Source: Nelumbo lutea (lineage: Eukaryota; Streptophyta; Magnoliopsida; Proteales; Nelumbonaceae). From it: a stretch of DNA of 64,000 bases. Shown here one piece after another: positions 47,724-58,000 of the stretch. Within the stretch, counting starts at the first letter, position 1. Every line of letters starts with the position of its first letter. The translations under genes were made by a program, and so were the position numbers. The stretch is taken from the NCBI GenBank assembly GCA_022828595.1, contig JAKGHH010000005.1, forward strand, positions 29,834,193 to 29,898,192, read 5' to 3'. The notes beneath the pieces were generated by a model. It did no database searches. It saw nothing but the letters and a program-made list of their open reading frames with translations, and had not been told where the DNA came from.

Positions 47724-48182
47724 AACAAAAGTCCTCAAACTGGATAAGCAAGACAGGGCAACTCCAGTAGTGTGGTAATCAAACAATTGACTAGGGATTT
47801 TGTTGTCCGAGAACTCAGCTTAGCCAAATACATGGGCACAATGTTTAGCAAAGGGATTTGAAACCCTTGAATACAAGCACAAGAGTAAATTAAAATCAAA
47901 CTATCAATTGCATTGGCCTCCTTGACATCCTGGCTGTAATTAGCACAAACAAAAGAAACCATTGTCATTCAAAGGTAAACCGTGCCCACAGTTTGGGACA
48001 TGGCTAATCACCACCAATTGTTTAACAAGGACGATTGGAGAACCATGGGTTGGAACATATTAGGTGATTTAAAAACATCCTTAGATAAGGGGAATGAAGA
48101 CATTTGTTAGAATCAATAATGGATTAAGTATATTATCAGGAACCTTATTTGGGTGCATGGACCCTAGAGATATTCAACAAAT
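47724..48182. other. Unassigned DNA between the Copia element and a MITE
   Basis: No recognised domain on either strand. It may be part of the older Gypsy element in which the Copia elements sit. Confidence 0.35.
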
Positions 48183-48190
48183 GTTGGAAA

Positions 48191-48337
48191 CAAGGTTCAA
48201 AATTTTGATATGATACACCCCACATCAGGTGTATCATATTGTATCGGTGGCTTCATGATACGCTTATTTACTGGGGCATTTTAAGTATTGCTATGCCTGT
48301 GCCAATACACAGGGGCATATCAATATTTTAAACCTTG
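48191..48337. mobile_element. hAT-type MITE, CAAGG family copy 2 (147 bp), TSD GTTGGAA(A/G)
   Basis: Ends CAAGGTTCAAAATTTTGATA and (reversed) CAAGGTTTAAAATATTGATA. Flanks GTTGGAAA (48183-48190) and GTTGGAAG (48338-48345). Interior has GATACACC, TGTATCATATTGTATCGG and GATACGC. Confidence 0.85.
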
Positions 48338-48454
48338 GTTGGAAGAAGTCCATCGGGTTGGGTACGATGAGAAAATTGCATTGTATAGACAACTTCAACA
48401 AGTTGGAGTTTATTAGCCCACAATTGGAAGATGCTTAGGCAATACAACAACTAT

Positions 48455-49296
48455 TGTTAGAGGGAGATTCAAAATTTCAAGAATCTCTCCTCCCTCCCTT
48501 GTGTTTCTTGGGTTTGTCTTTTTCTCTTCCCTACTTTGAATGCATGGGAAGACTCCTTGTCCCACATTGCTTGGGAAGAGAGTTGAGTTTGATTACATGT
48601 GGGGGTGGGGACAGGACAAGACGTGGGCATGGGCATGGGCAAGGGCACGGGTACATGTGGGGGTGCTTTTCACACGCACGCATTGAGCCAAGTCGAGCAG
48701 GGACAGGACAAGACAGGACGTGGGCGTGGGTGAGGGCACGGGTACGTGTACGCGTATACACACGCTACACCGAATCATTTTAGTTTTGATTGGTTTAAAC
48801 AATTTGACTTTTGAATTTCAAAATTTATTTTTTAAATGTTTTCTTCTTCCTTTTCGTGCCTCTTCTTCTTTGTGTCTCTTCAAATAGGTGCACTATTCTG
48901 AAAAGACATCTCACTGAAATGACACTTTCACTCAGGTGATTGAGAACACTCTATATAAGGAGTGTTGGTTGACCTAGAAACACACACCAGTGCACTCAAC
49001 ACAGTCTTTTCTTCTCTGTCAATTGTTCTTCTCTAAGCATCATTCTTTGTGGTTCACGGAGGTCTGATAAGCGAGTGCACGCCTAATAGTGGCCTGTGGG
49101 TTATGTTTTATCTTGGCGACCGATTCGCAATTACCCGGCTGCACCATAGGAGCAAATGCAATTTTAAGGAAACTGACCAAGTGGCATGACTCATCCATCC
49201 TCTCTGTAATCTCTCAGATCTACAATTCTACAAGTTCTCAGTTTGGAAAGCAATTACCAATAAGTTCCATTCTGCCTTCTTTACGATTTTCCAACA
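48455..49296 (+). mobile_element. Solo LTR of the Copia A family (842 bp), TSD ACTAT
   Basis: It starts TGTTAGAGGGAGATTC and ends TTTTCCAACA, flanked by a perfect ACTAT duplication (48450-48454, 49297-49301). Sequence matches both LTRs of the element at 41655-47718, in the opposite orientation. TATA box in CTCTATATAAGG near 48951. A GC-rich block at 48600-48770 holds a tandem duplication of about 115 bp (GGGACAGGACAAGAC ... GGGCACGGGTAC, twice). Confidence 0.92.
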
Positions 49297-49299
49297 ACT

Positions 49300-50340
49300 A
49301 TTCTCCAAATGCGCTAAAGCATGTGAGTAATGTGCATACAACAACTGAAGGTAGCTTTCCTTACAGTTAGGGGTGATCATTTCAGCCTGGCCCAGAAAAT
49401 TCCAAGCTTGGGCCTGGGTTTTGTGTTCAGGCCCGACTCGGGCCCACATTAGGCCCATAAATTTTAGGACTGGGCTTGGGCTTAATACTTCAAGCCCGGC
49501 CTGGGCCCGACCCGACCCACATATATTTAAACTTACACATTTTGTGTATAATGTATACAGGCCATTTTACATTATATTATGTATTTTATATATAAATATT
49601 ATAACATGACATGTATAATTTATAGTATATGTAATATTTTATATTATATAATGTATAAAATAAGTTTATATGCATGTTATGTAATTTAATATATAGATGT
49701 AATGTTTTATGTATGAGTGACATTGGCCCAGAATCAAGCCCGACCTGGCCCAAACCCATATAGACTTGGGCTAGGGCTTATGTTTCTGGCCCGAAATTTC
49801 GGGCCAGGCTGGGCCCGGGCCTATGCTATAGACCTTATCATAAGTGCAAAGCCCGGCCCAGCCCAGGCCCATATAGACTTGGGCTAGGGCTTATGTTTTA
49901 GGCCCAGAACCCCGAGCCAGGTCGGGCTGGGCCCGGGCCTAAGCTATAGACCTTATGATAATTGCAAAGCCCGGCCTGGCCCATGATCAACCCTACTTAC
50001 AGTACCTCATCCATGAGGTTCTACCCTGCCAATAGCCAGGACCAAAAAAAAGTGAAAGGAAAGGAACATTGGTTTAGGTCAAAGAAGGGAAGCTTTGACG
50101 GGGGTACCGTGGCAATTGGCAAACCACAACTCTGTTTAAGGTGATCTGAGGCCAAAGAAGTAATGGAAGAACTGCATAAAGGAAAGAAACACCAAATATG
50201 AGAGAATGGTCCATATAGAAATAGAATATTATTAGCCAACGCTGGAGAGAAACGCCACCAAATATATCAAGACGTGTCGAGAGTGTCAAATACATGAAGA
50301 CCTAATACAGTGACACCCTCAATCCTTTAAAGAGTTTAAG
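49300..50340 (+). pseudogene. Gypsy integrase zinc-binding fragment
   Basis: After the hAT-type element, 50080-50330 reads with shifts RSFDG, EAKEVMEELHKG, then YYxPTLERNATKYIKTCRECQIHEDLI, matching the YYWPTM..DA...V..C..CQ end of the Gypsy integrase zinc finger. It may be the far part of the element whose gag-RT lies at 31840-38150. Stops present. Confidence 0.65.
49368..49995. mobile_element. hAT-type non-autonomous element (628 bp), TSD CTTACAGT
   Basis: Ends TAGGGGTGATCAT and (reversed) TAGGGTTGATCATGGGCC; perfect 8-bp flanks CTTACAGT (49360-49367 and 49996-50003). Subterminal GGCCCG/CGGGCC repeats and an AT-rich core. A 115-bp unit (CCCATATAGACTTGGGCTAG..CCTTAT) is duplicated at about 49755 and 49868. 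Confidence 0.93.
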
Positions 50341-51285
50341 TCAATATCATGTTTCCAACCAAGTGTAAAGAATTCTCACATGGAAAAGTATATGTTCAAC
50401 TCGAGCCCATTAAAAGCTGTCTTTATTTCAGGACTCAACTCAAAGATGTTATTGTTTAAATATTTGGGGTGCTTGGTTATAACCCACACTGTCCTCTTTC
50501 ATTAAAATCCTCCATCCTATTTTGCCAGCTGCGTTGACCGCTACAACTTGTTTAATTAATACAAATCCTGAAACTTTAGGTCATATAAATATTCCTATCA
50601 GTTCATTCTAAAGTTTCTCAAGGGAGATCGAAAATACAGTTACAAGAAACTTTAGAAATGAGTGACAGATTTTAGACTGATCCATCCAACCTTAGAATCT
50701 GGGATTTCCGTTCGGCCAGTTTGAGTATGATTCTGACAATACTTTGAATGTTCTTCTCATGACTGTTATGATGGGAGATCTCAAATACCCTACCATTCTG
50801 ATAATCTGATTTGCTAATAAAAGTCTTAAAAACTCTAGCTAGGATCTTAGTTTAATTGTTAGGTTTCTTGAGATGCCAGATGGGCTGCTTTGTTATAATT
50901 CAGAGCTTGACCCGATGTCTTGGAGAAACTTTAAGGATGATTCGGATTTTATTGCAAGAAGGCAGGGATTGTAGCCTTATAATGAGTCAATCATCCAAAA
51001 ACTGTAAGATGATTGTTCAACACCCCTCTGCCTCCCATAATTTTACCCCTCTAATTAGCCTACAATTTAAATAAAACAATTTCTATCAAAATAAATAAAA
51101 ATAACCATGTAACAATTCCTATCAGAACTGGCACGTGGCACCTATATCATTGACAACCTAAATAGAGATTATACGTCGTGTCTTTAATACTACTTCCCAG
51201 CCTAGAATGAGACACAAAGAATCCAACAACAAACATGAAAAATTATATTACAAGGTTAAAAGCAAATAACAGTTTTGGATCTGTC
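50341..51285. other. Downstream flank of the syntaxin gene, no gene seen
   Basis: No recognised domain; short open frames only. Confidence 0.45.
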
Positions 51286-51288
51286 TTA

Positions 51289-51413
51289 GGCTGGATTTGG
51301 CATTCCTTAAAAAACTTGTCTCCTTTTTTGCTTTTAAAATGTCCCTATGGACACTTGATTTTTAACTACAAAAAGGAGATAATTCTTTAAAATAAGGAAT
51401 GCCAAATGCAGCC
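51289..51413. mobile_element. Tourist-like MITE (125 bp), TSD TTA
   Basis: Ends GGCTGGATTTGGCATTCCTT and (reversed) GGCTGCATTTGGCATTCCTT, flanked by TTA on both sides (51286-51288, 51414-51416). It lies about 440 bp downstream of the syntaxin stop codon, near or in its 3' end. Confidence 0.92.
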
Positions 51414-51852
51414 TTAGGGGTGATAGCCCTCATCATAGGTGAAAAACCCAGCCCGGCCTGGCCCAGCCCATGATTTACTTTTACAACATGATATATAGGC
51501 AAAAGAAAATAAAATAGCACATGGTAGAAGATAACACAACAATAAAAATAACATCACACTTAACCCTATTATTTACACATTTTGAAACCCATCATTGAGA
51601 GCTTAGTAGAAATTGCCTAAGCGCAAATCTATAGTAACAGAGAACAAGAATACAAGATATCCGATTCCATACATGGAATGCACAATCAAAGCCAAAACAA
51701 TTGCTCTATAGCACCCGAAAGACACAACCAGAAGCTGGGAACTGTAAAGTGTAAACAAGGACCAGGAAAAGCAATATATGATAATAAATTGAAAACCAAA
51801 AACTAAATATCTGAGGTATAAAAACACTATTACATCACATATAGTGTTCCAG

Positions 51853-52023
51853 TTAAGAACCCTTATTAACCCAAGGCCTGATCACGGCCACAACTATGAT
51901 GGCCACAATTATAAGAAGGATAAGAATTGCTATACACATCCATTTCCGGGAGCTCTTCTGTAGACTTTTTGCCCTCTGTAGTGCAGTATTTCCTGACTGT
52001 ACGTGATCAACAGCACTAGAAAC
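51853..52023 (-). CDS. SYP132: Syntaxin exon G (SNARE end, membrane anchor, stop)
   Basis: Acceptor TCTCAG|GTTTCT. Codes [20 protein letters not shown], a basic stretch (KSSRKW), a single membrane helix and PWVNKGS, stop TAA at 51853-51855. 3' UTR sequence follows to roughly 51600. Confidence 0.92.
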   Translation of the reverse strand, partial: VSSAVDHVQSGNTALQRAKSLQKSSRKWMCIAILILLIIVAIIVVAVIRPWVNKGS

Positions 52024-55000
52024 CTGAGAATGTGGCATAAAAAAAAATCACTAACAATAATACTGTAGTTGGGGACTCGGGGCAATCTAGAGTGAATTCT
52101 TAATTCTGGTATGTATAAAAAGAAAATAGCAGGCTCACAGGGTATTGGAAACCAAATATTTACCAAACCCTGAAGATCTACAAGCACCAAAAAGTCAACA
52201 CATAGCCATATGATCTCAACCATTCACCGATACTCTATTATTGTTTGGGACAATAGGACAACTTTCCAGAATTAAAGATCAAACAGTCAAAAATCAACTT
52301 ATCATGTTTAGTCTGTTTCAAATAAATCAAATATTTTCTGTTGATCATTGCTACAACTACTGCTGACTAATGCAATACAAGATCCTCCTGGTTCTTATAT
52401 GGTGTGATAGGAATTTCTCTAAATCCTGTTTCATGAGAACACATCTCACAAATACACACTGAAAATTTATTCATGACAAGATATTATATGCATCAAATGT
52501 GAGCAACTCCATACCTGTGATTCTATGTTGTCCAACATATCACCTTGTGCATCTACCAACACCGCCATGTCTAGGAATATCTGGTAGGCATACAAATCAA
52601 AGATTATTTAGAAAATAAATGCACGCACATTCAATCTTTACTGTCAGAGATTTACAAATAAAACACAATCTGTTAAATATAATTTTGGAAGAAGCAAAGG
52701 TCAAAAAGTGCCAGCTTAGGTGGTATTTCGAGAGAGAACAAATATGAGTTTTCAGTCTATTCAGGACCATTGGGGGCATAGTAAGGTGCACTCTTGTAAG
52801 AGAAGCCTTCCGTTATAGTTTGTGCTTTTGGTGTTATATCCTGCCAATTATTTATGGAAGTTGTCCAAACATTTAGGGGTCACCTAAGACAGTGGCTATG
52901 CAATGCTTGCAGATATGGTGGTCAGGTGCTAGTCTTTTCTAATTCTACCTCTAACCAGAAACTATTAGATGCAAGTCTTTTCCAGTTCTATTTCTAACCA
53001 GAAACTGTTAGTTTGGTGATGGTGGAGAATGAAGTGTTCCAATGGTGAACTTTTCGGCCTTTGGGTGGTCTGGCAGATGCTAGATCTGGGATGGAAGTGG
53101 ATGGAGAGGACAGTAATGGTCTCTCTTCATCCAGCTCCTCTCAGTGGTTTAAAAGTGCACAGGCGAGGCACATTTTAAGGTCTGTGCTTTGCCTAGGCCG
53201 CAAGCGCAACACTTTCAATAGATGGTTCTCCAAGAACCCCTATTTGCTAATGTTGTTCATTCATTCATTCTAATAAAATATCTTCTTAAAGACAACTAAA
53301 ATTACAAAATCATTTTTTATGTGCAGGGATTAAGAATTTAAGGCCCTAACACGGACTTGTTTGGGCTTGCCTCTAGGGGCTTGGTACAAAGGCAGCTCAC
53401 AGAATCAGGAATGCAAAATGTTTCACATCACATTAGCTCCTTGTAGTAATGCAATTGAGAAAAAAAAGATAGGGGGTTTTACATGATTTAAATTTAAATG
53501 TTTTTTTTGATAAATTCATTTGAATATGTTTTACATGTTATGTTTTGCATTTTAATTTTAGATAATATATTTTCTTAAAACATTTATTTTAAAATTTAAG
53601 TTTATATATTTAATTAATATTATGTTTAATATATATATATATATATATATATATTGCATTTTTGCACCTTGCTCCGAAAAGGTGTACTCGCCTTGCACCT
53701 TGGGCGCAAATTGTCCCTCATGCTTTTTTTTGCACATTGTGCTTTTAAAACACCAGCTGCTCTTACTAGTCCATTCTAAGGTATACTTCTTCCCTGACAA
53801 GAAGGAAATAGAGCATTTCCTCAATTAGAAAATGAGAAGGTGGTGTTGATACAAGATTGTCATCCCAGAGAAGAAATGGCTGAGGCCAAGGAGGTTCACA
53901 TTGATGAAGTGTGCCAGTTGGTTAAGAACTTAGGACCAGGCGGTGCAAGCAAGGTGGAGATGGATAACCAAGTAACAGTTGAAGATGTCATATTTGGATG
54001 TCACATCTTTCAATGATTAAAAATTTTGGTCATTCACTCCATTATTTTCAGAGCATTTGAATTGAAATGAGAAAATAAGTATAATGAATGTACAGATTTT
54101 GAAATAATCTGAAAAACAATAGTGCTCATTCATTTGACTATGATCATCGAAGAACTTAAAGGGCAGAAGCCTGTATTTCTCTGTGCAAGATAGGATGTAA
54201 CTGTTATTGTCAGTGGCTCATTTTCATTTTATACAGCTTTGACTACACTGAACTTCATCTGTGAAGATATTTTTATGAGCAGCTCACCCATTCTTTTGTA
54301 GGGAGAGAAGTTGTCCTTAATTGCAGCTATTTGAGTCAGCTAAACAAAACCCATCCTATCATTATGCTCTGTCAAGAGCCATGTTTACCATCAAATTGTA
54401 AGTCCTTGAATCATTTCTTACTACTTCAGACCACATTTTCTTTGGTCTTAAAATGATTAAATCAACAAAAAAAATTAAATCAATAAAGGAGTTCTTTCTT
54501 TCTGTGGGAGGAGAAACATGAGGCTTAGGTCCTAAAAGAAGTCGTATAATATAACTAACTATCAAGCTTTAGGACACCCTCTGTTGAACCTTACATTTAA
54601 GAGCAAGTAACAATATGTTCACATGTACAAGTACCCGATAGCAGTCAATCCCCTGACTAAAACCCAATTAATATACAATTTAGAACTTAGACTTCATTCT
54701 ATATATTTGACAAGTCATTATTAGTTTTCATTGATAGCAGGCATTGAGGCACAACTATAAACTATAACCCAATGGCAATTCAGTTTCAGTGTTTGACCCA
54801 TTAAATGGATTTCAAAAGCTACCGTGCAATCCCAAATTTTAAGCTCCAATTAATATTCCTCAGTTGACCAGAGGCTTGATCAAGCTTCTAAATAGAAACA
54901 AAAAGTACTTAAGTAAATACCTGCTGCAATTCAAGAAGCCTTCTTTCTAGTTGTCTTACAGCATCATGGCGCTCTTGAATTTCTGCTACTGTATCCATTA

Positions 55001-58000
55001 TCTGTAAACACAAAAAGGTTATCTTTGTAATTAGAATTGATTTGCAAGAACATAGGAATGATTACCTTTTTCAGCTCCAGGTCTACCCACACCTACTTGT
55101 GTGATTACTACACGAGTCAAAGGATGACTCAACTAAGTCCAAAATTGAGCTAAGTAATCCCTAGAACTTAGTTTTATCTTCACTGAATGAACCAGATATA
55201 CAAGAGAAAATTCAAACTGGAATTTACAATTTCAGTGTAAATCATAAATAATAGGAGAGAAAAGAGGTTGAAAAGTAATGGGTGGCTATGATTTCTTACC
55301 AGCCCTAAACTGATATTTATGGTGAGATTAAAAGAAAGTACATGAAGAAACAAGTTTGCCCCTCATTTGTAGGCAGCAAAACAGATTTAAAATTGCAATA
55401 TAGGCCCAGGCCCATTTAACACAAAGAGAAAATAAAACAAAACATAAACAGTAAAGGCCCAAGCCCACAACATTATGTCTCACAACACCCCCCCTCAAGC
55501 TGAGAATAGATATCTATCATGCCTAGCTTGCACAATAGTTCATCAAATTTGGCTTTGGAGAGAGCTTCAGTAAAAACATCAGCTAGCTGTTTTGCAGAAG
55601 GCATATAAGGAACACAAAGCTCCCCAAAAGTGATTGTTTCTCTTACAAAGTGTCTATGAACTTCAATGTGTTTAGTCCTATCATGTTGAACTGGATTAAT
55701 TGCAATGTAAATGGATGCTTGGTTGTCACAGTAGAATCTCAAAGGACTAGTAACTAGAATTCCCAATTCCTTTAGGAGAATCTGAAACCAAAGAAGCTCA
55801 GCTACACAGCCTACACCATGGGCCATTACTCTGTGCTCTGCCTCATACTCATCCAAGTCACAAGGTTACCACCTACATGTGAAGAGTCTCACTGATGTAC
55901 CATATTAATGTAGTCCCTGTTGTATTGTATCTATTATTTTGTTATTTTCTCTTAAGCCCTGCAAGGGCTTTTCTGTAAATATTCTTATTTCATTAATCTA
56001 TATATTGAGGCTCTTGGGGTAGGGTTGAATCATTCAGTTCTTCACCCCAGAATTCTGTCTTCTCCTCTCTAGTACAAACTGCTTGTTTGACACTACAAAG
56101 GTACAATACCCGATAGTGGACCTCCTATCTCTAGCTGATCCAGCCCAATCAACATCAATATATGCTTCTAAATCAAAGCTTATCATGTTTTTTAAACAAC
56201 AACCCTTTTCCAGGGCATGTCTTTAGATACCTTAGTGATAGGAATCAATCAGCACCTTGAAGACTTATTCTAGAAAGAAGGCCTTCCAACAGGTCCTGAT
56301 ATGGCATAGTGATGGTATTTGGGATTTGGACTGAATTAAACACCAAGAGTATTTTTGCCATTTATAATTTTTCTGTAGGGTCCAATGATAGGGTTTAATT
56401 TGTCTAGCTATAGTTTGTTTATGTTTAAAATTTCAGAGTCATTGCATAAGTAGGATTAGAGTTATTGAGTCTTCTTTGAATTGAAATAGGATATGATAGC
56501 TTAGTTTGAATCCTACTAAGATTATTGAGTTTAACAGTTTGACTCCTAAGACTATTATGAGTCTAACAGTTTGACTCCAAGGATTATTATGAATTTAGAG
56601 TCTATAAATATGTAGGGACGTTTTACACAAAGGCAATGAAGTTTATTGAGTTTTCTTCAGCTTATGCTATGGTGAGTGATTCCCATGCCCTACAGTGATT
56701 CCAGGTATTTTTCCTCTTCTTTCTCTCCCTATTTTCTCTCTTATCCCTTCAAAAAGCCATTAAAATCCATTACAGCCATAAAATTTTGATCCAAGAGCCC
56801 ATTCAACATTCTCTAAGGACTAGAACTGAGCTGGTCCTACATCACTTAGTATTCTCTCAACTGCCTTCATGTGGGAAACACATGGAGCATGCATAAATTG
56901 ACTAACCACATGGACTACATATGCAATGTCAGACCTGGTAAGATACAAATAAGGTAGCTTACCCACAAGTCTTTGATATCTTTCTTTGTCTGGGTATAGA
57001 TCCTCATCGCCTTCTTGCAACCCATGGTTTTTCTCTATAAGTGTAACTGCAGGTTTATTTCCTAATTTCCCGGTCTCCTTCAATAATTCTAATGCATATT
57101 TTCTCTAACAAATGAAAATTCCTTCACTGCATCTTGCTACTTTTATTCCTAAAAAGTATCTCAAAGGTCCCACCCTTTCATATCATAACATGGAGGAGGG
57201 TCCATTAAAGCCTCTTCTTGAAGGTCTCCATTCAAGAAGGCATTTTTGACATCCAACTAATGTAGTTCCCAGTTAAACTTTGCTGCTAAAGAAAGTAATA
57301 CCCCCGCATTATATTCAACTTAGCCATCTGAGCAAAGGTTTGTTTGTAATTTATGCCCTCTTTCTGAAGGAACCCCTTTGCAACCAGCCTAGGTTTATAT
57401 CTCTCAACATTCACTTGCCTTGTGCTTAACAGAATACAATCATTTGCACCCAACTATGTTCTTCCCCTCTGGTACATTCACCAATTCCCAAGTGTTTGCT
57501 TTAAATAAAGCAGTCATTTTCCATTCATTGCTTCCCTCCATTTAGGATTAGCAACAGCCTCAAAGTACTAGGAAGGAGCACTTGGACAACGAAAACCGAT
57601 GAAACAATTCAGAAAATAGCTGGGCTGCAACCAGTAGCGTCAAAACTTGATTGGATATCAACACCCTTCATGTCACTTGCTAGTCACTCGACAGCAGCCC
57701 TCTTTCTGCCCAGCACCAAAGTACCACCTGAACAGCAATGTTAATAGACTTGCTAGTCAATTGAACTTGCACACCTGCAAGAAAAACAGGTCTCTCTAGT
57801 AGTTGATTGACTACTCACTGCAGAAACTGCCCTAAAAGGTAGAACCCTAAAAAATGGAGAGAACAATCTGGAAAGTGTAAACCAGAACTAGGGTTTGAAG
57901 AAACAGCAATGAAATAAGAAAAAGAGATGAAAAGAAGGACAAAAAAGTGAAACAAGCAAACTCTAATGAAGCTTCAGGTACTCTGATACCAAGGTGTTAG

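Noticed and set aside
48454..48783. 109-codon frame with GHGQGHG repeats
   Set aside because: It starts at the LTR border and reads through the GC-rich variable block of the LTR.
56310..56844. Alternative LTR border with flanks CATAG/CTTAG
   Set aside because: The border at 56236 gives a perfect CTTAG TSD and restores the Copia protein frame, so it is preferred.
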